A stretch of 39,063 bases of DNA from Gemmatimonadota bacterium (GTDB taxonomy: Bacteria; Latescibacterota; UBA2968): assembly GCA_002714465.1 (NCBI GenBank), contig PAXL01000034.1, forward strand, positions 40,885-79,947. The letters are read 5' to 3'. The translations under genes and the position numbers were made by a program. Numbering within the stretch: position 1 is the first letter of the stretch; each line of letters begins with the position of its first letter. Shown here in pieces: positions 30,544 to 38,817 of this stretch. Below the pieces are notes generated by a model. That model searched no databases. It saw nothing but the letters and a program-made list of their open reading frames with translations, and was not told the DNA's origin.

Positions 30544-31935
30544 TTACTTCAGGAGCAGCATCTTCTGCGAGGCTGAAAACTGTCCGGCCTCAACCTTTGC
30601 GATGTAGACACCGCTACCGACACCACGACCCAAGTTGTCGAGCGCATCCCACTGGACCGTGTAGCGCCCAGCGTTTTTTTGCTCTGTCACCAAGCGACGG
30701 ACTTCCTGACCCAGGGCATCGTAGATCACGATCGAAACGGCCGACTCACTCGGCAGATCGTAGGCGATCGTCGTTGCTGGGTTGAAAGGGTTCGGATAAA
30801 TGTGCGTTCCGAATTCCGTCGGAAGATCGAGAAAACGTGCACCGAGGATCACTTCGATCGGGGCAGAACTATGAATGGCTCCGTCGAGATCGAGCTGGTC
30901 GAGGCGGTAGAAAACCTTCTCGACACCCGGGACATTCGAATCTTTAAATCCGTAGTTCAGGACTGCATCAGATGTTCCGGCACCCGGAATAAAGTCGCTC
31001 ACGACTTCGTAAGTGATTCCGTCCGTGCTCCGCATCACCTGCCAGCCCGCGTTGTTCGTTTGTGAAACCGTCGTCCAGTTCAGGGCGACGCTTTCTTCTA
31101 GGACCGAGCCGCCGAAAGAGGCAAGCTCAGCCGGAACCTGCTCACTGAAAGTGACGCTGACAGCTGCTGTAGTCGTCGTGCCATCAGATGCTGTGACATC
31201 GGCCGTTGCCGCACCGGAGCCGCTAGCGGTCAGTGTGAGCGTGCCGTCACCGTTATCTGTATCACTGATCGTAGCCGTACCGCCTGTTGAGGTAACCGTG
31301 AAACTGACGACTGCGCCAGCCGGGAAACCCGAGGCTGTGACTGTGATCGCTGGTGAGACTCCACCCCGCGGGATCTCGACAATGCTTACATCTGCCGCCG
31401 CTTTGGGAACGGCATTGAAGGCCATCGTCTGGGAAATTGTTCGTTTGTCGGTCGCAGATGCAGCTAGTTCTACGCTGACTGTAACCGAAAACTCCACACC
31501 TGTTACATCAGCTACCGTAACAAGCGTGATTGCTCCCAAATAACCCGCTGTTGGCGTTACCGGCCCCGTCAGTGACCCAACTGATTGGGCCGTGGCTGTC
31601 CCGGGTAGCTTGATCCCAAAAGGGGTGTCCATATTCGCATTTGCAGCTGAGTCCATCGTTATCTGTGTGTTATCTGCAGTCAGGCTGAAATTGGCTCCGG
31701 AAAGTCCTGTGGTTACTGGATTCGCGAAGACTTCAATAACAACAGCCGTACCTGCACCTGCTACTACACCACCCGTCACGCCATCATCCGTCTTGTTACC
31801 GGTACTTGCGTCTGCTCCGACATAGTCAAGCGTCAGAACCGCATCTAAGTTGGAGGTCTGACCCAGCACCTCCGTTCCGGTGAAGAGCCAAGCAGCCGCG
31901 ACGAGCCAGAGAACAACCATTCTGGTACTCTTCAT
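30544..31935 (-). CDS. Secreted protein with cohesin-like, Ig-like and FlgD-like C-terminal sorting domain
   Basis: 463 residues from ATG 31935, where GAGGAA precedes by about 7 nt and the signal peptide starts (MKSTRMVVLWLVAAAWLFTG..., cleavage probably after LGQ or nearby). The first ~150 mature residues are a Thr/Ala/Gly-rich beta domain resembling cohesin-type modules (VVIEVFANPVTTGLSGANFS). A bacterial Ig-like domain follows (PAITVTASGFPAGAVVSFTV, DTDNGDGTLTLTASGSG), then the common 'ALNWTTVSQTNNAGWQVMRS ... FYRLDQLDLDG' module. The C-terminal ~85 residues are a FlgD-Ig/Por-type sorting domain ('IYPNPFNPATTIAYDLP', 'YDALGQEVRRLVTEQKNAGR', 'SGVYIAKVEAG', ending KMLLLK). It is probably exported and surface-attached or released. 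It lies behind a terminator that follows the larger homologue, so it may be expressed by partial read-through. Confidence 0.8.
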   Translation of the reverse strand: MKSTRMVVLWLVAAAWLFTGTEVLGQTSNLDAVLTLDYVGADASTGNKTDDGVTGGVVAGAGTAVVIEVFANPVTTGLSGANFSLTADNTQITMDSAANANMDTPFGIKLPGTATAQSVGSLTGPVTPTAGYLGAITLVTVADVTGVEFSVTVSVELAASATDKRTISQTMAFNAVPKAAADVSIVEIPRGGVSPAITVTASGFPAGAVVSFTVTSTGGTATISDTDNGDGTLTLTASGSGAATADVTASDGTTTTAAVSVTFSEQVPAELASFGGSVLEESVALNWTTVSQTNNAGWQVMRSTDGITYEVVSDFIPGAGTSDAVLNYGFKDSNVPGVEKVFYRLDQLDLDGAIHSSAPIEVILGARFLDLPTEFGTHIYPNPFNPATTIAYDLPSESAVSIVIYDALGQEVRRLVTEQKNAGRYTVQWDALDNLGRGVGSGVYIAKVEAGQFSASQKMLLLK

Positions 31936-31965
31936 TGGATTTTCCTCATTTACCTTCGAAGATTC

Positions 31966-32010
31966 GCAAAAAAAAAGCGGAACCAAGGCCCTCATCCGAA
32001 GATGAGGGCC
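31966..32010 (-). terminator. Intrinsic terminator with cUUCGg loop between the two exported-protein genes
   Basis: GGCCCTCATC (31987-31996) and GATGAGGGCC (32001-32010) form a perfect 10-bp stem. On the minus strand the loop is TTCG closed by C-G, the very stable UUCG tetraloop. A run of nine T follows at about 31968-31976. It is 18 nt past the upstream gene's stop. Confidence 0.85.
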
Positions 32011-32027
32011 CTGATCCACTCATACGG

Positions 32028-35000
32028 CTACTTCAGCAACATCAGCTTCTTGACGTCTGAGTAGTCGCCAGCAGCGATCTGGTAAAAGTAGATCCCACTG
32101 GAGACCGACACACCCCGATCGTCCGTGCCGTTCCACCGGACCGTGTAGCGACCGGCGTTCTGCTGCTCGGCAACAAGCGTCCTTACAACCTGGCCAACCA
32201 CGTTGTAAATCCGCAGCGACACGTTCTTACCATCGGCGAGATTGTACTTAATCGTCGTCTCCGGGTTGAACGGGTTCGGGAAGTTCTGCAACAAAGCGAA
32301 CTCTGTTGGTGTGCTCTCAACGTTCAGGTTTCCAAGGGCCACCACGAAGTTCGTGAGCTTCGAGCCGTCAAAGACGACACCCTCAGCGATCTCGAACCGT
32401 GCGTTGTCCTCGAACTCCGTGAGAACGCGGAACGTCAATGAAACCACATCACCTGTACCGGTAACGGGCGAACCGTCGACGATAGCGTTAGCGATGCTGA
32501 GTTCACCCGGTGCATCCTCATTCATCAGGAATACCGGTGTCTCGGCGCCATCAGCCTTGAGGAGATCCTCTTCGGCCGGTGTCGCGTTGACGAACTCAAA
32601 CTTGTCTGTGTCATACGTCAGGCCAAAACCGAATCCTTGGAGCGATGCAGCGTTGTCGACCGAAACGTTCAGCGTAACCGTCTGACCAACAAGCACCTTG
32701 TTGCTCTCCAGATTCAGCGAAAGCTCGACGTTGTCGTTCACACCAGGCTGCAGCGTGCGCGGGATAACCTTCGTGCTACCTGCAGGCTGTCCGTTGACGG
32801 TTGCTGCGACCGAGTTGAAGGAACCAGCGAAGTTCAGGAAGTCAGTGAAGTCCACCGCTCCGTCATCATTGGTGTCGGCGTTCGCGATGTAGCCCGGACC
32901 GTCAATCACCGTATTGAAAGCGCCCGCGAATGCAATGAAATCACCGAAGTCGACTGTCAACGGCGTACCGTCGTTCTGGTCGATCAGGTAGATTGCGTTG
33001 CCACTGGCGTCGAGCGCAACAACACGTGCCGCAACCGAAACGCTGACTGTCGGCGCCGAAGTGGCGTTGTCCAGATCAGCTGCATCAACGCGGTAGATAA
33101 CGTTCGTCAGTGAACCAATGTCTTCAGTGAAGCTCGTCACACCACCGTCAACGCTTCCGACCAGCTCAAGGCTCGCTTCGTCAGCACCGCGGAGGATATC
33201 GTAACGATCGACACCATCGATCGGCATGGAATAGCCCTTATACGATGAGTAGGCTACAACCTTGTCGTCGACCGAAGCTGTCCACGAAAGTGTGACCACG
33301 CTGCCGTCGTTGGCACTCGCGAGCTCCGTGATAGCAGCAGGCGGAATGTTATCGACAGCCTTGACCGCTGTTTCGATCGCCGTACGGCTAGAGACCGAAA
33401 CCTTCTCGGCCTGCGTGCGGATGTTCGTCGGAACCGTTGAGGCACCACCGAGCATCGCAGTCAGGTCGGGATCGATGGCCACGAAGCGGAAGCCCGTGTC
33501 ACCGATGATCGACTTCACATAGTCATCACCAGGGGTGAAGACCTGCTCGAGCTCTGTCATCGACAGGACACGATTCGGATCCACACCCAAGAACTTCACC
33601 ATATTCTGGACGATCTGCTTCGTAAAGACGCGCTTTGTGGATGCGCGCTCGGAGGAAGATCCTCCGGACTCAGAAGCAACTGCCCATTTCGTCGCGACGT
33701 TATCGAGCGTCGGTACGACTGCACGCTGGACATCGTCTGCGGCGATGTTATCGATGACCGTCCAAGACACCCAAGCATTCGCGGGTGTCTCGAGGGCAAC
33801 GAGTTTACCGTCTGCATCGAGGCCTGTAGAGACGCTGACCTCGCGGAAGATCCGGTAACGATCTGCACTAGCTGCCTTCGGGAAGGCTACGCTAACGAAA
33901 CCACCGTGGTCACCTTTACCATCCGCTCCCTTCCAATCCTGAACGAGCAGGCTTGCCGGGGCTGCGAGAGTGGCTGGTGTCGCGGCTACACCTTCAGGTG
34001 CGAAGGCAAGCGTGACACTACCAGATGCCAGTGCGTGATCCTTGGTTGCGTCGCCACCGATGCCCAGTGTGTCGGAATCGGAATTAACCGTCCTTACCGA
34101 AATCACCAGATCGCTTCCTGACGCGCTTGCTCCACCAATGGTAAAGGTGGAACCGCCCGCCGCGACGGACTGCGGACCCTGCGGAAGTGCAACGTCACCG
34201 CGGTTGGACGAGAACTCTGCAAGAATTTCTACAATGCTCTCATCTTTGCCGACCTTAGCATCCGTCAAGGATGTTGAGTCAGCGCGCGTTGGGGCCGCCT
34301 GCATAAACACCTTGGCTGACGGATTACCAAACTCATCAGCGGGCGTTACTGAGACTTTGAAACCACCCGATACGCCCGTTGCCGTATCGCCACCATCTGC
34401 ATCAGCGACCACCGCAACGTTGTATGCAGAGAAGTTAGAAGAATTGACCGAAAGTGAATCGATCATTCCACTAAAGTTCACGTCGGTGCCGGTCTTGTCT
34501 TCCACGTGGGCATTGAATGCTGTCAAAGCCTTCTGTGAGGTTATGTTGACCGAACGCGCACCAAGTGTCCAACCATCAGCAGACAATGTTGCCGTTCCAT
34601 CCTTGTTGTCTGTAACACCAGTACCAGAGAACACCACGGTGCTCAGATCATTGGCGCCATTGGAGATACGAATCGTGGCGGCTGTTTGGTGTGTAACAGC
34701 AGCACGGTTCGATCCTGCTGAGTTCGTCAATGCTGTGTCGATACCTGTGATGTCAAGAATCAGAGCTTGTCCAGCGATAACAGTGTCATCGCTACCGTTA
34801 GCCTTTACGACGAAAGAGTCGGCTACCGGGTTCTTGAAATCGGCATCAAACGTCAGCGTATCAGCTGCAGTCGCATTGTGGTTACCCGCTAAATCTCTCA
34901 TGAGGAACTGAAGCGAGTATTCACTATTGGACTTGAGCGTATCGACGAAGATTACCTTGATCTCAGAAGTCGTGTTCGCAAGATCGGCAGTACCTGGTGC

Positions 35001-36563
35001 CATCTTGTGCTTTATCTGAGTCGCGGTTCCAGCTGTTACCGTTGTATATGTTACCGCCATCGAGTCCGTGACTTCAAGAAGCTGCAAAATCGGCATCATT
35101 GTGTCACGGTTAACCGTTGGCTTGTTCGCATTGGCAGCATCCGTTGGTGCAGAACTGCTGGTCGGGAACAATGAACCAGACTTGATACCCGGAGCAGTCT
35201 TGTCATATGTCACGGATGCCTGGCTGCTCTTCGTCTCGTTACCGACACTGTCCTTAAACGCGATTTCCAGCGTTCCAGACTTACCACCTTGAGCCGCGTT
35301 GCCCGCGCCGAAATCGACCGCGAAGTTCGATGACAGGCTGCTGCTCTTAATTTTAGTGGCAATTCCTGTCAGTGTACGCGTCGAGTCGCCGAACTTGGCG
35401 GTTGCCGAGTTCGCACCCTCGCTGGCCGCGAATTTAAGCGGCTGGGCAGCGAACGTTGTGGTTGTAAGAGTTCCCGACGCGGCCACTATCTTAAGCGAGG
35501 TGTCCACCACCGCTGTGAAGTGGGTACTGTCCGTTGCGCCTGACTTCGGGAAGTGAGGCGTTATTGTCGGAGCAGTTAGGTCGAGGACGTGCATGTCGAC
35601 GTCCGTCACGCCAACAGGCGTTACGTCTGAGGCGTTTGTCGAACTGAGGTTGCCTGCGGCATCCTTTAGGAAGCCGACAGCCACGATTCGACGATTGTCA
35701 CCCTTAACGTCTCCCGCGCTCAGCGTTACGGATGAATCGGTTGCTGATCCAGAGACCAGATCGCTGAAGGAGAAATTGACCGTCTTCATTGCACTGTCAG
35801 GCAGCGCGTCGGCGTTGGCCGTGTCAGCCAAGTGCACGATTCCTGAGGAACCGCCCGGAACGTTCGACACAAAGAAAGACACCTTGACCTTCGATCCAAC
35901 CTTGTAGGCTTTCTTCGGGTTGTCGGATTCGTTCAAACCGTCGCTGCCGGTTCCACCGCCGTCATTCGGGAAATTACCGATACCCGTCGTATCCAAGCGC
36001 ACACTGTCGATGTTAGCCGCCGGACGCTGTGCATCGATACCGATTTTTACTCCGTCACCAACATTCCCGAACGAGGTCGAACCGGTAATGGTTGCTTCTG
36101 TGTTCAGGTTTGTCAGGTGCGAAAATGCCGCGCTCCCCGTCGTGCTGACGAGCGCGCTCAGGCTCAGAGTCTTCGCGGAACTCTCGACTGTCTGGCCTGC
36201 TGTGACCTTGAATGTTGCCGTAAAGGTCTTGAATCCAGTTGCGTCCGCAGCGGACGCATTGGCCGCATTGAACCTATGGACAAAGTCGTCAGCAGAGTCA
36301 TTGGTCAGGGAGCCGATCGCATCAGAGATCGTCGAACTGGAAGTGTCTTCGACAATCGCCACGACCACACTGTCCAAAGCTGCGGTACCTGGAAGATATT
36401 GAACTTTAACAACCACCGAATCGCCGATCCCCGACCAAGCATCATTGGCAGGATGGGTAACGCGGAGGCGAACGCCCTGCGGTGTCGCTGCATCTGCAAC
36501 GCCGACCATACCGGCGAACAGGAGCAGAACAATGCACAGGCAACTAATTTTCTTGAGGCTCAT
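32028..36563 (-). CDS. Large secreted multidomain protein with Ig-like repeats, FN3, dockerin-like, cohesin-like and FlgD-like domains
   Basis: 1511 residues from ATG 36563 (AGGAGA 8 nt upstream), opening with a signal peptide (SLKKISCLCIVLLLFAGMVG, cleavage near ADA). Residues ~30-1060 are Ser/Thr/Ala/Asp-rich beta domains with recurring 'LTAPTITPHFPKSGATDSTH' and 'DKTAPGIKSG'-type Ig-like starts. An FN3-like domain spans about 1073-1184 (VVTLSWTASVDDKVVAY). Two EF-hand-like dockerin segments follow (about 1197-1214 'TVDFGDFIAFAGAFN'; about 1226-1249 'NADTNDDGAVDFTDFLNFAG'). A cohesin-like domain lies at about 1273-1409 ('VLVGQTVTLNVSVDNAASLQ', 'GFGFGLTYDTDKFEFV'), and a FlgD-like sorting domain at about 1418-1511 ('NFPNPFNPETTIKYNLADG', ending KKLMLLK). 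It is probably a surface or matrix protein. It is expressed from a consensus promoter with a 400-nt leader. Confidence 0.88.
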   Translation of the reverse strand: MSLKKISCLCIVLLLFAGMVGVADAATPQGVRLRVTHPANDAWSGIGDSVVVKVQYLPGTAALDSVVVAIVEDTSSSTISDAIGSLTNDSADDFVHRFNAANASAADATGFKTFTATFKVTAGQTVESSAKTLSLSALVSTTGSAAFSHLTNLNTEATITGSTSFGNVGDGVKIGIDAQRPAANIDSVRLDTTGIGNFPNDGGGTGSDGLNESDNPKKAYKVGSKVKVSFFVSNVPGGSSGIVHLADTANADALPDSAMKTVNFSFSDLVSGSATDSSVTLSAGDVKGDNRRIVAVGFLKDAAGNLSSTNASDVTPVGVTDVDMHVLDLTAPTITPHFPKSGATDSTHFTAVVDTSLKIVAASGTLTTTTFAAQPLKFAASEGANSATAKFGDSTRTLTGIATKIKSSSLSSNFAVDFGAGNAAQGGKSGTLEIAFKDSVGNETKSSQASVTYDKTAPGIKSGSLFPTSSSAPTDAANANKPTVNRDTMMPILQLLEVTDSMAVTYTTVTAGTATQIKHKMAPGTADLANTTSEIKVIFVDTLKSNSEYSLQFLMRDLAGNHNATAADTLTFDADFKNPVADSFVVKANGSDDTVIAGQALILDITGIDTALTNSAGSNRAAVTHQTAATIRISNGANDLSTVVFSGTGVTDNKDGTATLSADGWTLGARSVNITSQKALTAFNAHVEDKTGTDVNFSGMIDSLSVNSSNFSAYNVAVVADADGGDTATGVSGGFKVSVTPADEFGNPSAKVFMQAAPTRADSTSLTDAKVGKDESIVEILAEFSSNRGDVALPQGPQSVAAGGSTFTIGGASASGSDLVISVRTVNSDSDTLGIGGDATKDHALASGSVTLAFAPEGVAATPATLAAPASLLVQDWKGADGKGDHGGFVSVAFPKAASADRYRIFREVSVSTGLDADGKLVALETPANAWVSWTVIDNIAADDVQRAVVPTLDNVATKWAVASESGGSSSERASTKRVFTKQIVQNMVKFLGVDPNRVLSMTELEQVFTPGDDYVKSIIGDTGFRFVAIDPDLTAMLGGASTVPTNIRTQAEKVSVSSRTAIETAVKAVDNIPPAAITELASANDGSVVTLSWTASVDDKVVAYSSYKGYSMPIDGVDRYDILRGADEASLELVGSVDGGVTSFTEDIGSLTNVIYRVDAADLDNATSAPTVSVSVAARVVALDASGNAIYLIDQNDGTPLTVDFGDFIAFAGAFNTVIDGPGYIANADTNDDGAVDFTDFLNFAGSFNSVAATVNGQPAGSTKVIPRTLQPGVNDNVELSLNLESNKVLVGQTVTLNVSVDNAASLQGFGFGLTYDTDKFEFVNATPAEEDLLKADGAETPVFLMNEDAPGELSIANAIVDGSPVTGTGDVVSLTFRVLTEFEDNARFEIAEGVVFDGSKLTNFVVALGNLNVESTPTEFALLQNFPNPFNPETTIKYNLADGKNVSLRIYNVVGQVVRTLVAEQQNAGRYTVRWNGTDDRGVSVSSGIYFYQIAAGDYSDVKKLMLLK

Positions 36564-36964
36564 TACATCTTCTCCTAAGAAAAACAGACTCAAAGGCAGA
36601 TGGATGAATTATTCTGTGTTTTCATCTACAAAAAATCTTCTTGCCTTCGGAAATTAACTTCTCGTTTCCCCGAACTTCCAGCCCAAGTCAGAGATTTCTG
36701 GGGTGATGGGCGGAATGAAAAACGAGCTGCGGCACTTAGCCTATATGGATCCCTCCCTTCCTTGCGTCTGAATTTTTCGCTGCATTGACTCTAATTTATG
36801 TTTTGCTTTTCAAGATGGGCCCAGCCCTTTATTTCAACCAGAACCAGGCTGTTGTGCACCTAAAATAGGAAAACACAAAGATGCGGCCACCCCCCAGGGG
36901 GTCCGCAACTTCATTAAAAACAACTACTTAGATTTCGGTTACGTGCTTTTCACCCTAAAGCAAC
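36564..36964 (-). promoter_or_regulatory. Long 5' leader of the large exported-protein gene
   Basis: About 400 nt between the predicted transcript start (near 36964) and the ATG at 36563, with no recognisable gene. It includes a GC-rich hairpin at 36882-36907. A 26-codon frame (MKLRTPWGVAASLCF..., ATG near 36913, no ribosome site) runs through that hairpin. I tried to fit known riboswitches, including cyclic-di-GMP types, and could not. AT-rich tracts surround the hairpin. Confidence 0.5.
36882..36907 (-). terminator. GC-rich hairpin in the leader, possible attenuator or terminator
   Basis: On the minus strand GCGG-A-CCCCC pairs with GGGGG-(GTG)-CCGC around a short loop, with the moderately T-rich ATCTTTGTGTTTTCC behind it. 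It is 57-82 nt after the predicted transcript start at 36964 and 150 nt past the stop of the bifunctional-nuclease gene. It could end that upstream transcript and attenuate the one starting here. Confidence 0.5.
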
Positions 36965-36970
36965 GGCCTT

Positions 36971-36999
36971 ATTATACAGATACAAAAATGGGCTGTCAA
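36971..36999 (-). promoter_or_regulatory. Perfect-consensus sigma-70 promoter for the large exported-protein gene
   Basis: Minus strand: TTGACA (36994-36999), a 17-bp spacer (36977-36993) and TATAAT (36971-36976), a full match to both hexamers and the ideal spacing. It points toward the 1511-residue exported protein, about 400 nt downstream. It implies strong constitutive initiation. Confidence 0.85.
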
Positions 37000-37058
37000 G
37001 CGTTTTCTCGGTGATTAAAATGCACCAAAAGCCTCAGAAAATACGGCACTTTCGTGCA

Positions 37059-37664
37059 CTATTCGGTGTCAATTCGACCCAGTTCGTCTCTGATCTTCGC
37101 GGCCTCCTCATACTCCTCTTTTGAGACCGCGTCCTTAAGTCTTTCCCTCAAAGTTACGACACGAGTATCGACGTCTTCAAACGTAACTTTGTCAATCTCC
37201 GAACTGGATGATGGTTGACCGAGGGATTCTATCTCCTCCTCCCAAATCATCGGAGAATCTTCACTCTCAACCTCTAAACCAGCCTCTTGAAGCACGCTGT
37301 CAGCGGCGTAAATCGGGGCCTTTGTCCTTAGAGCTATGGCTATAGCATCACTGGGTCGGGAATCGATCGTGAACACGCCCTTCTCACCCCGGACTACTAT
37401 CTCCGCGTAGAATGTGTCATCCTTTAGATCACTGATCAGGATCTGATCAACTGCGGCTTGCATTTCGCTGAGCACCATACGAACTAAATCGTAGCAGATC
37501 GGTCGAGGTGGCGGCTCGTCATATAGCTCCATATATATAGCGGTCGCCTCGAAGTTTCCGATCGAAATCGGAAGGAAGACCTTCTGATCCTTATCCTTTA
37601 GCCAAACCAGCGGTTTGTTGCTGTTGGGCTCTGGTGCAACCCCTACTACTTCCATCTCAACCAT
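37059..37664 (-). CDS. Bifunctional nuclease family (DUF151) protein with C-terminal UVR domain
   Basis: 201 residues from ATG 37664 (GAGG 8 nt upstream); ATGs at 37700 and 37763 are upstream but the family starts at 'MVEMEVVGVAPEPNSNKPLV'. DUF151 motifs are 'VFLPISIGNFEATAIYMELY', 'PPRPICYDLVRMVLSEM', 'FYAEIVVRGEKGVFTIDSRP', 'SDAIAIALRTKAPIYAADSV'. After an acidic linker, residues ~165-201 form a UvrB/UvrC-type (UVR) helical hairpin ('LRERLKDAVSKEEYEEAAKI'), a known combination. The plant relative is a DNase/RNase; bacterial roles are poorly known. It is divergent from the secreted-protein gene at 37857. Confidence 0.9.
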   Translation of the reverse strand: MVEMEVVGVAPEPNSNKPLVWLKDKDQKVFLPISIGNFEATAIYMELYDEPPPRPICYDLVRMVLSEMQAAVDQILISDLKDDTFYAEIVVRGEKGVFTIDSRPSDAIAIALRTKAPIYAADSVLQEAGLEVESEDSPMIWEEEIESLGQPSSSSEIDKVTFEDVDTRVVTLRERLKDAVSKEEYEEAAKIRDELGRIDTE

Positions 37665-37856
37665 GCTCGGTGCCTCGCAGAACTCATTGATTAAACTCAT
37701 CTTGACACAGCCTGACGAGTAACCGGAAATATAAACCGGTCCGAACTGGGCCCGCAAGTCCAAAGACGGTGCCTTGCGGGGGCTGGCTCACCGGGGTATT
37801 TTGGCTCTGACGCCGGCCAGGAATAGGCCAGACCGACGATAACCACCAACCTCGAG

Positions 37857-38795
37857 ATGCAAAGTGCAACCATGATTCATTCACTCGTAATCTTGTTTTG
37901 TCTCTATCTGCCTTTGGGCGCATCGCCTCTTCTCCTGAACTACACAGGCAGCATCGCGGGAACGGATACTAGCGCAACTGTCATTTTCAGCATATGCCCG
38001 GATGCAAACTACTCAGAAGCATTGTGGACCGAGACCCACTCTGTCACAATAGCAGGTAACCGGTTCAGCGTCCTACTCGGAAGCATCACGCCACTGCCTT
38101 CTGATCTGTTCCGAGCAGACACACGATACCTGTCTGTTAGCGTTGACGGCACGGTCCTCAGTCCACGCCAGCAGATTGTCAGTGTGGCTTACGCCATCGA
38201 GGCGGCCAATGCCAGAAATGTTGACAGGCACGATATCACACCTTTAAGTGTCACCTTGGCCAACGGATCCGCCACGTGGGATTCCACCGGCCAAGTGACA
38301 ACACCGATCGTCAGAACCGATAGCCTTGTGGCCGGCAACACACCCATCGTGGACAGCCAGGGTAACTGGATCGGCCCGACCCAGTCAGGTAGTGATGGCC
38401 TGACCCTTCGCACATTCACCACCACCACGGTTGACGAGGAAGAGGTCTTCTTCTTCCGTTCGAAATGGCTACCCTTCCCCCAGTTCGACACATTTGTCGA
38501 GGTCGAAAATGACGGCATGCTCGACATCTCCTTTGTCGGTCAGATACAATGCAACAATTCGTTTAACACGAGGATTAACCTAAAGCAGGTATCTCCCTCA
38601 AACCAGTTCCTCGGACAATTTGGCAACACTTCTGGCGGCGAAGGGACAACCGGGACACACGGTTCGGCGGTCAAGAATCAAGCAATCATAGGTGTTACGG
38701 CAGGTACATACAGGGTCTTCATCGAGCACCAAAGCATTTCAACTATCGAGGGCACCTTGAAGAGCGGAAGCCTCATTGTCCGCCATTACGACTAA
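37857..38795 (+). CDS. Secreted protein, function unknown
   Basis: 312 residues (307 if the ATG at 37872, MIHSLVILFCLYLPLGASPL, is used; that one begins directly with the signal peptide). No clear ribosome site favours either. After the signal, residues 25-120 form a beta domain ('LLNYTGSIAGTDTSATVIFS', 'LWTETHSVTIAGNRFSVLLG', 'LSPRQQIVSVAYAIEAANA'). This is a module common at the N-termini of exported proteins, often followed by pectate-lyase or tail-fibre-like repeats. The C-terminal half is a beta-rich domain I do not recognise ('FVEVENDGMLDISFVGQIQC', 'VTAGTYRVFIEHQSIS'). It is followed after 22 nt by the SUMF1-like gene in the same direction. Confidence 0.6.
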   Translation: MQSATMIHSLVILFCLYLPLGASPLLLNYTGSIAGTDTSATVIFSICPDANYSEALWTETHSVTIAGNRFSVLLGSITPLPSDLFRADTRYLSVSVDGTVLSPRQQIVSVAYAIEAANARNVDRHDITPLSVTLANGSATWDSTGQVTTPIVRTDSLVAGNTPIVDSQGNWIGPTQSGSDGLTLRTFTTTTVDEEEVFFFRSKWLPFPQFDTFVEVENDGMLDISFVGQIQCNNSFNTRINLKQVSPSNQFLGQFGNTSGGEGTTGTHGSAVKNQAIIGVTAGTYRVFIEHQSISTIEGTLKSGSLIVRHYD

Positions 38796-38817
38796 CTCCT
38801 GAATTTAAGGCATTGTG

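Noticed and set aside
31013..31825. Long Val/Ser/Thr-rich plus-strand frames opposite the exported proteins (also 34042-36402)
   Set aside because: These are antisense shadows of Ala/Thr/Ser/Asp-rich coding sequence in the minus-strand genes.
32028..36563. Tandem DNA repeats in the large exported-protein gene
   Set aside because: The protein has repeated Ig-like modules, but I could not see near-identical DNA repeats; the modules are diverged.
36700..36800. Cyclic-di-GMP riboswitch in the leader (GACGCAAGG-like fragment on the minus strand)
   Set aside because: The conserved receptor loop and second stem of the GEMM consensus could not be fitted to this sequence.
37702..37735. TTGACA (37702-37707) with TATAAA (37730-37735) as a plus-strand promoter for the secreted protein
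   Set aside because: The spacer is 22 bp, too long for a sigma-70 promoter, and a shorter alternative -10 is poor.
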